This document shows positions 55,468-64,000 of a DNA stretch of 64,000 bases, one piece after another. Source of the DNA: Acanthosoma haemorrhoidale (Eukaryota > Arthropoda > Insecta > Hemiptera > Acanthosomatidae). Within the stretch, counting starts at the first letter, position 1; every line of letters begins with the position of its first letter. Under the pieces are notes generated by a model, which ran no database searches, had not been told where the DNA came from, and worked only from the letters and a program-made list of their open reading frames with translations. The position numbers were made by a program, and so were the translations under genes. Location: positions 97,919,189 to 97,983,188 of the forward strand of contig OV884009.1 of NCBI GenBank assembly GCA_930367205.1. The letters are read 5' to 3'.

Positions 55468-55764
55468 AATTTAAATTATAAACGTTTTTATTTTATTTGG
55501 AAATATTCTATATTTAATTTGGTTACATTCCCATTATTTAATTTTGAAAATAATGTTTTTCTTAGTATTTTTTTGCTTTTCATTAAGGAGGTTTTTATTT
55601 TTCCTACTTTTAAAATAAAAAATTGTATAGACACTGCTCCAAAAAAAAAGTGGTGGACTTCAAATATTCTTATTTATTTATTATACTGATTAATCCAAAA
55701 AATTAAGTTTACTAAACCAAAATACATGCGTTTTAATACCAGATAATTCCTCCTCTGGCATGAA

Positions 55765-56747
55765 TGACAGCCTCAAGTCCTCAAAGGATGTTCTACAGTA
55801 CGACTACTAGCCACAACCTATTGGCTCATATCCTCCCACGTCTCTACTGACCTCTTGTGTTCTTAACTCGTGTAAGTTAATATGAGGGGGGGGGGGTGAC
55901 CTGCCGTCTTACATACAAGTCTGCCAAGCTCGTCTCACATGTGCTCTATAGCATTTAAATTCGGGCCACCTCAAAGTCCGTATACCTACATTATTGAATT
56001 ATTGCAAAACCAACCTTGCCACGTATGGTTGCGCATTATCCTGCATGAAAATGAAATATTAACTAAGGGATTCCCACATACTATTCGGCTATAAGAGAAG
56101 GTCTGTGGAACAGTTGGAGTGTCACTTCCTTCACATGCGAAAGAGGAAGCGGAGTCTTGGGAAGGCCAGTAGTGCCTGATGAAGAGCACTGATGAAGATC
56201 ACTGAACCACCTTCTCTCCCAATGAACTTTTCCAGTCACATTACACTCAGCGCTCACCAGGCCTTCGGTAAACACTCATCTGCCATCTGGCGTATTATAA
56301 GAAACCGGCACTCAACTGAAAACAGCAGGCTGCTACATTCACTTTCAGTTTACATTTTTAGTATTCCAGAGAGAATTCCGAACGAGCTCTACGATGTTCC
56401 CTGGTCAACAAACTCCCTATCTCTGTAGGTTTAAATTCACTTCATAAAGTCTACTAAAAGTGTCTACATATATTGCTGCTCCTCAAGTTGTACGAAGAAG
56501 TTGAGCAGCCTCACTAGCAGTTGAAAACCGAATCGGAAGCGTGTGTGGTACAATAAACATTCATCTCCTGGCTTCGTCAATATCGGCCGACCTAAACTGT
56601 GCCTGAGTGTAGTTTAGTACTTAGTGTACTTTAGTGTACTTAGTTTAGTAGTTTCAGCTAAACCCAATCCACGAGTTGCGTATCTTTGGCTTTGACCTTC
56701 TTCCACTTACCCACAACACGGGGTTCTTACTCAACGGTCAGAACCAT
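55765..56747 (-). pseudogene. Tc1-like transposase pseudogene, copy B
   Basis: The ATG at 56747 is followed by a stop within seven codons. HTH and catalytic blocks are as in copy A (GREGGSV; the QDNAQPYVARLV-type block near 56020-56050; then AIEH in a shifted frame). It cannot make a full transposase. Confidence 0.8.
56121..56195 (-). repeat. Jockey-1 tail fragment captured inside Tc1 copy B
   Basis: Same 75-bp piece at the same transposase position as 23886-23960, with only a few differences (for example GGGAAGGCC for GGGAAGTCC). Confidence 0.75.
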
Positions 56748-56805
56748 TTTTTTTATTACTTTTTTAGTTAGCTAGCTAAATTTTTATGGATCAGTTACAC
56801 AACAA

Positions 56806-56989
56806 AAAACGGTATCCCAAAAATATTTATGATCAAATAAACTTAGAGAGAAAAGATAAAGGAAGATCCGTACAAAGCAAAGATAATTAAGATCCGGTCT
56901 AGTTGATATCTCTATGGTGAGCTTAACAAGTTGTAAAACTTGGCCACTTTGATGTTTCCTAGGTGTGCTGACACCTTGGTTACACCTCT
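56806..56989. other. Short spacer
   Basis: No feature supported; may include the 3' flank of the G3 relic. Confidence 0.3.
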
Positions 56990-57960
56990 GCTTCTTTAGG
57001 ATTGTGGAGCCCCTCAAGCTGCAAGTCAGGATGGTATATTTTTAGCTGAGCCACTTGACCAAGTCTATTTTGGAGCTAGTTTACTTGCGAACTTCCGTAC
57101 GGCAGATTTAAGAGGGTGAGCTCTTCGCAGTTCAGACCTCCTAATTTGAAGGTTGCTTCTCTTCCCTGACAATTGTAGTAGTAGCTCTTATGTGCCGAAG
57201 CCCGCCGAATCTTGATTCTACTGTCTTTTGAAACTTCTTCGACCTATTTAAATGACTACACCAAACATAAATATCAGGGGGTTTCAATTCTTGGCCACTA
57301 TTCGTTGGACTAAAATGCGAGTTGGGAGGTAATAGCTCGGGCCCAATGTTTAAGTAGGCTGGTGAATATTCTGTGGAGTTATGAAGAAAAATGTTGAGGG
57401 AAAACATCGATCTCAGGCAGATACTTCTCCCATTGTGTTGATCATATTTATTTGATGCGATGGTTCTTTTGATGATTCGATTTGTACACTCTACTGGATT
57501 TGCTTGAGGCCAGTTGTACTTCAGCTGAGGGTGATTCCGGGACTAACAGCGAGTTCCCCTGGCGATTTGTTCACAGAAGGTGTTCCATTGCCTTTGCCTT
57601 GAGAATGGTCTGCCCAGCAATACACAATAAATTGTCTAAATGCCTTACAGATACTTTGAACAGTAGTGGTCCGTGTTGGGATTATTTCAATCCACATAAC
57701 GAAGGTGTCAACGAATACCAGTGGAAAATTCTATCCATTTGTTAAGTGACAATGGTCCTATAATGTCCACAACTACCACATCGCTTTGTATCATTCCTAA
57801 AGTTCATTTTGCCTTGAGGTCGCTTCTGCACTGATTTCTCTTGCTGACAAATCTGGCATTGTCTAATATATCTATATATTTGTATATACCCACACATGTC
57901 AGTAATAATGTCTCTTAATACGGAGTTTTATCTAACCCGATCTTGGTTACAACCTATGGG
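56990..57960 (-). pseudogene. Ty3/Gypsy integrase relic, family G3
   Basis: On the minus strand, 57407-57141 reads FSLNIFLHNSTEYSPAYLN and then GPELLPP and later QELKPPDIY, the region after the integrase catalytic core. Upstream (about 57500-57420) NPVECTNRIIKRTIA includes the catalytic-Glu block. Further up are weaker traces of the core and zinc region (CQ-like near 57850). Downstream, HPLKSAVRKFASKLAPK near 57100-57050 matches the C-terminal binding module of such integrases. It is a different subfamily from G1 and G2. Multiple stops. Confidence 0.75.
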
Positions 57961-58319
57961 GTATCCCCACATGGAATACAGGAGAAACAAAACTTAAGTT
58001 TTGTAGTACACTCGTATTCACATTGTTACCAAAACATTTATAGCATTGTGTTGGTTAAAATAATAAATTAAAGAATTCCACAGTGACCATCTAAGAACAC
58101 ACTGGAATGAAGAGCCTCTCCCTTAGGGCTAGGTAATTTATTTGTTGTTAGTATTCAGTTACCCAATATTAATTATCTAGGTCAGGAAATGGTTTGTAGT
58201 GATAACAGTGTGTCATTGTTGGATGTTTACTCCTAAACACTGACAGTACCTGTTGTGGCCACCTCTTAATTACAAATAATTATAAGTCACTCTCTTCTCG
58301 ATCATATCTATCTATCATT
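57961..58319. other. Spacer, possibly LTR upstream part
   Basis: No gene. It precedes the TATA-bearing repeat and may contain its U3 part. Confidence 0.3.
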
Positions 58320-58670
58320 TGTTCCATATGTTTAATAAATTAAGCTTGAGTGGGGGAGACAGTCGTAGGTGGGGAGTTATCCCCACCCTACTGGCTGGCC
58401 TCCTATATAAGCATTGGCCTTAGACCAACTTAACATAACTAATCGGACCTTCACTTGGAACACTACTCTCTGTACTGGTGCCTGCTGCTCTACTCAAAAC
58501 CATGGACTTCTCATTAAACTACCTCTGCATCTCTCTTTCCTAACCTCGCTATGATTTAGCCCGACTTTGTCAGACCCCACACCTTCCTAGTGGGAATCTC
58601 TGCCTTCGTCTCGCTAAAACTAGCATCTCCTTGGGAGAGACCTCTCCCTCGCGGACGACGGTTGCCGTGG
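58320..58670 (+). repeat. LTR-like repeat with TATA box, opposite orientation
   Basis: Shares about 150 bp with the reverse complement of 5375-5530 in the solo LTR (CTCCTTGGGAGAGACCTCTC, CTTCGTCTCGCTAAAACTAG, CTAACCTCGCTATG). It shares a CTGCTCTACTC-AACCATGG block with 7555-7640. The TATA box CTATATAAG at 58403-58411 sits at the expected place. Homology to the solo LTR ends near 58665, so it is a related but distinct LTR or promoter segment. Confidence 0.55.
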
Positions 58671-59029
58671 CCCTGCAAATTTTACCTGCAGTGTCTCCCA
58701 CGGCAATCCAGTCCGCCTCTCTCCGGTTCACACACGCCTTTGGGATCCGGACGGATTTGCGTACCTTTAGATACCGAGTGTGAATTCTTGGTCATTCCAA
58801 GATCACATAAACTACCTATAACCTACCCTGTACCTCTTCTCCTGAACACAGTGCTTTGTCGGGGCACACACACCTTCTAAAGATCTTATGGAGTCAGATC
58901 AAAGCGAATTAAAGCTGCCCGCCAACTAGGTCGGCAACCAGGGTGAAAGACCATAGGTCCACCCGCTCTATCTCTTTCTGGGCTCTCGCCGGACGGGGGC
59001 TAAGAGGTTCTAGTGAACTTCAAATCAAA
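58671..59029. other. GC-richer stretch, unrecognised
   Basis: Follows the LTR-like repeat and may be its element's leader. The plus-strand frame 58590-58880 has no recognisable domain. Confidence 0.3.
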
Positions 59030-60055
59030 GGAAAGATTGGAATTTAAATTACAATGAGGTAGACAATGAAAGCAAAGACACTTATGAAACTTTTAATACA
59101 CGATCTGGTGAACTTTGTAGGAAAATTCTGCATACTCATGTATTCGATACCCCCCTAGTGTACTATACTCCCTTCAATGGGCCATTGTCAATAATGTTCA
59201 CATTTTTTTTCCATTTAGGATGTCAGAGACTCTATATAATTATTATTTGTTAGAGAATATCTCTAAATTTGTGAGAAAATTTGTTGAAAACTGTGACTAA
59301 TCAGCTAAACGAGATTCAGGGGCCCGTGAAATAGAATTACACCCGATATAGGCCAATCCTGAACCTTGGCACACTGTTCACTTAGATATCTCAGGAAAAT
59401 TGAGTAGAAAAGCGATAAGCACGTCTAAGTTCTTGTCTTTATCGATTCATTGACGTAATACTCTCTTCTTTTCCTTACTCATCAACTTCTTTATTTGACC
59501 ATATGACGAAGCTTTACATCCCGTGATTTTCAAGGATTTCGCTTAAATGGTCAAATACAACATCATTTTATTTCCACGAATTCAAGTAGAGCTAATGGTC
59601 AAGTAGTAGAAAAACCTATGGGAACGTGAAAAGGTATGTTGACAATAGGTTAAATGACATCTATGCATGGCAAGACACAGTCCCTGACATTCCACTTGCT
59701 TCAAATACTACACCCCATCGTATGACATAGGTATCACCTATGGAATTAATGTTTGGAAAGGTTTCTCGACGTCGTGAGTTAATTGTAATTAGAGAACATG
59801 CCACTAGGGATTCTCAGGTAGATTTAAAACAAGTAAGAGCTCTAGCGGCTCAGAAAATTATTCATAATGCAGATTATGAAAAACAAATAAGAACAATTTG
59901 ATAAAGACCCAGTAAAAGTCACTATAACATTGCCTAATAATCGATATGAGTGGCGATCGATCGTTGGTGAAAGGTTCCAGATGCCAGTGAACTTGAACCA
60001 AGACTAGATATCATAGTGATGATGATGAAAGTTGAATTTAAAGCTTTACCTATGT
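59030..60055 (+). pseudogene. Ty3/Gypsy integrase relic, family G1 copy 2
   Basis: Aligns with 21220-22380: GAGGT-GACAATGAAA, the CCCTTC-ATGGGCCATT block, TAGATATCTCAGGAAAATTG and TGGCAAGACACAGTCCC. Integrase pieces WQDTVPDIPLASNTTP and REHATRDSQVDLKQVRALAA are readable. It is more deleted than copy 1 around the second catalytic Asp but keeps a stretch after the core that copy 1 lacks (about 59765-59845). Confidence 0.75.
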
Positions 60056-61089
60056 GACCTTGCTTGCAATGCTATTGATGTGTTTATTTACTTTCAATGT
60101 TTAGGGATAGCGATTGATTGATTGATGGTGTTTCCTGGGTGTGCTGGTATTTGTAGGCAGTTGCTTTTCGGCTACCGATATGACTTGGTGAGTATGTCCC
60201 AAGGTATGGTAGGTAATACCTACTGGCACATAGTATATATGTTCGCAGTCCTTTTCGGCTGATCCGGGTGTTGAAATAGTAAACTGTCGCTTTTTGGATT
60301 CCGATGCGGCAGTGTTGGTCAAGTCAGACCGAGGTTACATTGATACATTGATCAATCACTCGACCTTACATTTGAAAGTTTACAATGAGTTTAGTACTTT
60401 TTCCTGCCATGGAAGGTACCTGATGTAATGGCGTGTCGCATGAGTGCGTCCCCTGAATTGTGCACTGTATGGTACATTTGTCAATTGTCAGTTTACTTTA
60501 TTTGTGATATGAATGGACTACCATTATAGTTATTGGTTAAGAACTTGAATTTGAAAAGTATTCTGACATTCAAAATTTTTTCACAAACAACTTTTGTCTC
60601 TCATATTATTATAACTATATTTATATCTTCCTCCCATCGTGTCATATGTTTCCATTATTATGAGCTTATTACGTTCATGACATGAATGTCATTATATTTA
60701 ACTTACTTGAGTATTTTAGAGTAAACAAATAATATAATGTAAATAATCAATAAAGTTACTTTTTCTTGAATTTGAATATCTTATTAACTGCGTTTCATCA
60801 CTAGCTATGTATAATACATAACCCTATACAGTGGTCATCTTTTTTATAAATAAAGAACTGATGCCGGTTCACGGTTTCTTTTCACAGCCTAAGGGACGCG
60901 ACACATTGAAGTATGTGTGGGCGTGGCAGGCTGGACCAATAAGCCGGAAAAGCAAGAGTACGTGACTAGCGTCATCTGGACGGCTGCACCCTCAAACTAA
61001 GATGGTCTCTTGGCAGGTCCAGTGGATTCATTCTGGTTAGGACCCTCATGGTGTACGGACAGTTGTCGAGGGCCCGCCTTCTTGCTATC
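60056..61089 (+). repeat. G1 3' region, copy 2
   Basis: Aligns with 22375-23344 behind copy 1. The match ends with CCTTCTTGCTATC at 61077-61089, five bases before the start of the Mag-like LTR. This is independent evidence that the Mag-like element inserted here and is younger than the G1 copy. Confidence 0.7.
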
Positions 61090-61159
61090 ATTCCTGTTAG
61101 GTTGGTAACATTTGTAAGTTATAACCTGAACCTGGTTGTTACCTCCAGAGCTTTGTATG

Positions 61160-61167
61160 TATATAAA
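61160..61167 (+). promoter_or_regulatory. LTR TATA box
   Basis: TATATAAA, 45 bases before the AATAAA signal in the LTR. Confidence 0.65.
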
Positions 61168-61204
61168 CCGATTGCTAATGTTGTGATGCGTGTGTGAACT
61201 GATT

Positions 61205-61210
61205 AATAAA
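61205..61210 (+). promoter_or_regulatory. LTR polyadenylation signal
   Basis: AATAAA, about 50 bases before the LTR end. In an LTR it acts from the 3' copy. Confidence 0.6.
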
Positions 61211-61256
61211 CTTGGTTCTTTTGTTAACTTGTGTTGTTACTTATTACATCCAAACA

Positions 61257-61267
61257 TGGCGCAGTCG
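61257..61267 (+). other. Primer-binding site, tRNA-Ser type
   Basis: TGGCGCAGTCG directly after the LTR. It is complementary to the CCA-tailed 3' end of an insect tRNA-Ser as I recall it (11 bases). Mag elements are known to use tRNA-Ser. Confidence 0.75.
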
Positions 61268-61305
61268 TTTTAGTTTAAACTGAACAAACGGACGTGATTT
61301 TAGCC

Positions 61306-63891
61306 ATGGAGTTCAACAAACCCTCAGAATTCGACGTCAACGTGGATAACCTCTCCGAGAGCTTTAGAAGATTCCGGACTGAAATAGTAGTTTATTTTGT
61401 AGCCACAGAGACTGATAAGAAATCGCGAGAGGTCCAAGTAGCGAGACTGAAAAACTTATTAGGATCCGATGGTTTAAAACTTTACTCCACAATCACGACG
61501 TTAAAACCAGGTAATGAAACAGTAATTTCTATTTTAGACGTCCTAGAAAAGCATTGCACCCCACGGAAAAATGAGACAATGGTGATTTATAAATTTTTTA
61601 GCAGAAAGCAAGCAGCAAATGAACCATTTGAACGGTATTTTACTGATCTAAAATCACTAGTAGCGCCTTGTGAATTCGGTGAACAAGAAGAAAAATTGCT
61701 AAAATCCCAAATAATTCTTGGACTTTATGACAAAAGTACTCAAGAAAGACTTTTGAGAGAGGACCCTTTATTGGAAAAAACAGTTAATTTTTGTAAAACA
61801 GTCGAGATGGCAGAGCTCAACATGAAAATTTTAAAAGCACCACCTCCAGTGAAAACATCGATTGATACGTCGACGGAGATACTCGAAGTAAATCGGAAGC
61901 CACAAATGAAAAGACCACCAGAGCTCCGGGACCGTCAGGATAGTTTATATGCTTGTGATCGCTGTGGCTTTAACCATGCTAAAGGACGGTGCCCAGCATT
62001 TGGTAAGCAGTGTTCCTACTGTAAAAAATTCAATCATTTTGCAAAACAATGCATCGGAAATAAGCGTAATAATCGCATTCGACTGGCTCATGAAGTGGTG
62101 GAGTTGAGTAATGATGTTTTTAAGTTGGATTCTTTAAACCTGTGTGTCTGTGATGCTATCACTCAGGGGAAAGATGAATGGCTGGCCTTGCTTAAAATTA
62201 ACGATCAACCGATTGAATTTAAACTCGATACTGGATCCCAAGTTAATGTTATAACAACTACTGCTCTTCAGAAACTTGATGCTGGCTTAAATATAAGAAA
62301 AACTGATGTACTTCTTGAATCCTTTGGTGGATTTGTTGTTCGACCGATCGGCTCTGTTGATCTTGATCTTCAAAAAGACAGTGTGAAAATAAACGCCCCG
62401 TTCATGATTGTGAATGATGACAGAACACCACTTCTGGGACTACGTTCGTGTATTGAGCTTAAGTATCTCCCAGGGAGGTCTATGGTTATTGCTGACTTAT
62501 TGTCAAGGAATATTATTGCAGGAAATGTTGCAGATGATGCGTCAATGAGGGATGTTGTACACACCGTAGGTGTTTTATTTGATTGCTCTGACCAGCAACT
62601 TATACATTTAAAATCCGAAACAAATTTGGATGAAACGTTAAATCAAATTATCAAGTACTACAGTAGTGGTTGGCCAAAATCTCTAAAATGTAGTGGAGAT
62701 CTAGCTCATTATTTTAATATAAGAAATAGTATCACAGTAGAAAATGGCTTAATATATTATGATGAAAGGTTGGTTGTTCCCCCGTTGTGTAGAAAAAACA
62801 TTTTGAACTTACTGCATGAAACACATCTTGGCCTTAACAAGATCAAGGAAAAAATAAAACAATTCTTTTACTGGCCTGGCATTCTGTCTGATGTGACAAA
62901 CCTTGTAAATTCTTGTACCGTTTGTCAAAGATTCCAAAGGTCCAATATTAAAGAACCTCTGCTCCCTCATGAGATACCACCCATCCCATTCTATAAAGTT
63001 GGTATGGATATTCTTGAATTTCGTAACATGCACTATTTGGTTGTGGTGGACTACTATTCTAGATGGGTTGAGTTAAAGAAACTCAAAGACAAAACGTCAT
63101 CGTCATTAATAGAGTGTCTAAAGCCAATTTTCGCCTCTTACGGAATCCCCAAAATCATAGTCGCTGACAATAATCCATTTAGCTCTTTTGAATTTCAAAA
63201 ATTTTCAGACCAGTGGAATTTCGTCATAACAACATCGAGTCCCCATTATCCCAAAAGTAACGGTCTTGCAGAAAAAGCAGTAGGGTTGATGAAATCCATG
63301 CTAAAAAAATGTCACCATGAAAATGATGACTTAGATCTATATTTACTTAACTACAGAAATTCTCCTGTTGCAGGATTACAATATTCACCTTCCCAACTCC
63401 TTCAGAGTAGGACTCTTAGATCAAAACTTCCTATAAGAGATAGCTGTCTGGCACCTCATGTTGTTGATGATCCACAAGTTTATGATAAAAATTCTCAAAA
63501 GACCTATTATAATGAGCACAGCAGAAAATCAGTAGAATTTAACGAGGGTGATAATGTTTTAGTACAAGACAAGTATACTAAGTTGTGGGAAAGAGCACTG
63601 ATTGTTAAAAAGCTTAAATTTAGGTCATATTTGCTAAACATTAACGGCAAAATCTATAGGCGCAATTCAGTATTTATTAAGAAATACAATGCTCCTCCAT
63701 CAGAGGATGCTGAATACAAACATAAAGATTTTGATTTTGACGAAACTGTTGATGTCTCGAATAATGTAAACATAGATAGGACTGTTGAAGATTTAAATAA
63801 CTCTGGTTGTTCCTTGCCATTGAATTTACCTGACTCTATTACTACTAGATCAGGTAGAGTAATTAAAAAACCAGAAAGGTTAGATTTGTAA
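61306..63891 (+). CDS. Mag-like polyprotein: gag, protease, integrase (RT/RNase H deleted)
   Basis: 861 aa from the ATG at 61306 (GCCATGG context). Residues 1 to about 200 are gag capsid-like. Two zinc knuckles follow: CDRCGFNHAKGRC (217-229, CX2CX3HX4C) and CSYCKKFNHFAKQC (236-249). Retropepsin: LDTGSQVN with Asp308, ending at LLGLRSCIEL (about 385). The next residues, KYLPGRSMVIADLLSRN, are the block that normally ends RNase H, so about 600 or more residues of RT and RNase H are absent, in frame. Integrase: HHCC module (HETH...CTVCQ, about 505-545) and core with Asp568, Asp621 and Glu656, then a C-terminal basic region. There are 34 residues between Asp621 and Glu656, one fewer than usual, because DNNPFSS is one residue short next to Asp621. 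No RT activity can come from this protein. Confidence 0.9.
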   Translation: MEFNKPSEFDVNVDNLSESFRRFRTEIVVYFVATETDKKSREVQVARLKNLLGSDGLKLYSTITTLKPGNETVISILDVLEKHCTPRKNETMVIYKFFSRKQAANEPFERYFTDLKSLVAPCEFGEQEEKLLKSQIILGLYDKSTQERLLREDPLLEKTVNFCKTVEMAELNMKILKAPPPVKTSIDTSTEILEVNRKPQMKRPPELRDRQDSLYACDRCGFNHAKGRCPAFGKQCSYCKKFNHFAKQCIGNKRNNRIRLAHEVVELSNDVFKLDSLNLCVCDAITQGKDEWLALLKINDQPIEFKLDTGSQVNVITTTALQKLDAGLNIRKTDVLLESFGGFVVRPIGSVDLDLQKDSVKINAPFMIVNDDRTPLLGLRSCIELKYLPGRSMVIADLLSRNIIAGNVADDASMRDVVHTVGVLFDCSDQQLIHLKSETNLDETLNQIIKYYSSGWPKSLKCSGDLAHYFNIRNSITVENGLIYYDERLVVPPLCRKNILNLLHETHLGLNKIKEKIKQFFYWPGILSDVTNLVNSCTVCQRFQRSNIKEPLLPHEIPPIPFYKVGMDILEFRNMHYLVVVDYYSRWVELKKLKDKTSSSLIECLKPIFASYGIPKIIVADNNPFSSFEFQKFSDQWNFVITTSSPHYPKSNGLAEKAVGLMKSMLKKCHHENDDLDLYLLNYRNSPVAGLQYSPSQLLQSRTLRSKLPIRDSCLAPHVVDDPQVYDKNSQKTYYNEHSRKSVEFNEGDNVLVQDKYTKLWERALIVKKLKFRSYLLNINGKIYRRNSVFIKKYNAPPSEDAEYKHKDFDFDETVDVSNNVNIDRTVEDLNNSGCSLPLNLPDSITTRSGRVIKKPERLDL

Positions 63892-64000
63892 TGTTTGTAT
63901 TTGTAAGCTCTTGCTCTGTAATTTTGTGGTTAAACCTTTATTTTCTAATAAGTATTTTTTTTATTATTCTTTATTTTATTGTAATTACATCCAAATAATT
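63892..64000 (+). other. Sequence after Mag-like ORF, to window end
   Basis: AT-rich. Not a copy of the 5' LTR, although ATTACATCCAAA (63983-63994) also occurs at the LTR end (61243-61254). The 3' LTR is expected further right. Confidence 0.4.

Larger units (their letters stand above)
55620..56805 (-). mobile_element. Tc1/mariner-type transposon relic, copy B
   Basis: Longer than copy A. It includes the C-terminal GLEAVIHARGG region and a possible left terminal repeat (TTGTATAGACACTG-TCC-AAAA) facing TTGTTGTGTAACTGATCC at the right end on the minus strand. Total about 1.19 kb. It carries the same internal Jockey-1 piece (56121-56195) and the same TGA as copy A, so both descend from one defective parent that could only move with help. 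A G-run of about 12 at 55885-55897 replaces a longer stretch in copy A. Confidence 0.8.
61095..61256 (+). repeat. Mag-like 5' LTR, 162 bp
   Basis: Starts TGTTAGG and ends CAAACA. Contains TATATAAA (61160) and AATAAA (61205) in the order expected for U3-R-U5. The start is supported by the end of the G1 homology at 61089 and the end by the abutting primer site. The partner 3' LTR, needed for proof, lies beyond the window. Confidence 0.75.
61095..64000 (+). mobile_element. Mag-like Ty3/Gypsy element, 5' part to window end, RT-deleted
   Basis: LTR (61095-61256), tRNA-Ser-type primer site (61257-61267) and a single long gag-protease-integrase ORF (61306-63891). The 3' LTR is not in the window. 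CCHC spacing, the single-frame gag-pol, the very short LTR and the Ser primer fit the Mag group. The open frame and the intact LTR signals argue for a recent insertion. The central polymerase part is missing, so it would need enzymes from another element to copy itself. Confidence 0.85.

Noticed and set aside
23525..61094. Large segmental duplication joining the Tc1+G1 pair at 21-24.5 kb with that at 55.6-61 kb
   Set aside because: The order and spacing differ (G1 then Tc1 versus Tc1, G3, LTR-like, G1) and the flanks of each copy are unrelated.
63983..63994. ATTACATCCAAA near the window end as a possible 3' LTR terminus
   Set aside because: Only 12 bases match the 5' LTR end; the 100 bp before do not align with the 162-bp LTR.

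Overview
The window reads as arthropod, most likely insect, nuclear DNA. It is AT-rich with long homopolymers, the retroelement families present are typical of insects, and there is no prokaryotic gene layout, rRNA gene or CRISPR. I found no convincing host gene, exon or intact tRNA gene. Nearly everything recognisable is transposable-element or tandem-repeat DNA, so this looks like a repeat-rich (heterochromatic or intergenic) tract. Group names such as Jockey, Ty3/Gypsy, Mag, LOA and Tc1 are inferred from motifs read by eye, not from a search.

Two elements look young. (1) At 45.7-51.2 kb on the minus strand is an apparently full-length non-LTR retrotransposon of the I/LOA group. It has ORF1 (424 aa, DUF4780-like), ORF2 (1199 aa: endonuclease, reverse transcriptase, RNase H, CCHC), a TAA-repeat 3' tail and a 10-bp target-site duplication. 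It also has an odd poly(A)-bearing segment at its 5' end. (2) At 61.1-64.0 kb on the plus strand is a Mag-like Ty3/Gypsy element running off the window. It has a short LTR, a tRNA-Ser-type primer site and one open 861-aa frame encoding gag, protease and integrase. The reverse transcriptase and RNase H have been removed in frame.

The rest is older and nested. Left part (2-9 kb): Jockey-1 relics, one at 3.6-6.9 kb interrupted by a 603-bp solo LTR with a perfect 5-bp duplication, then a 42-bp tandem repeat at 8.15 kb. 12-21 kb: further Jockey-1 and Jockey-2 pieces and a 190-bp triplication. 21-26.6 kb: a Gypsy relic (G1), a Tc1-like relic, a truncated LINE tail and a pogo-like MITE. 27.1-31.7 kb: a 4.6-kb satellite-like array of ~107-bp units with higher-order structure. 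32.5-37 kb: a second Gypsy relic (G2) and another Jockey-1 copy. 40.6-44.4 kb: a decayed Mag-like element on the minus strand with three LTRs. 53-61 kb: a gag relic, Jockey-1 pieces, a LINE tail, a second Tc1 copy, a third Gypsy integrase relic (G3), an LTR-like repeat and a second G1 copy into which the young Mag-like element inserted.

The parts do not form a pathway. Their relation is historical: insertions into insertions, which give a relative chronology. The most unusual observations are the reverse-transcriptase-less Mag-like polyprotein, the likely template-jump chimera at the 5' end of the LOA-like element, and two Tc1 copies sharing a captured piece of a Jockey 3' end. Also notable are two Jockey families whose gag is joined to the reverse-transcriptase part with the endonuclease missing, and the nested structure of the satellite.
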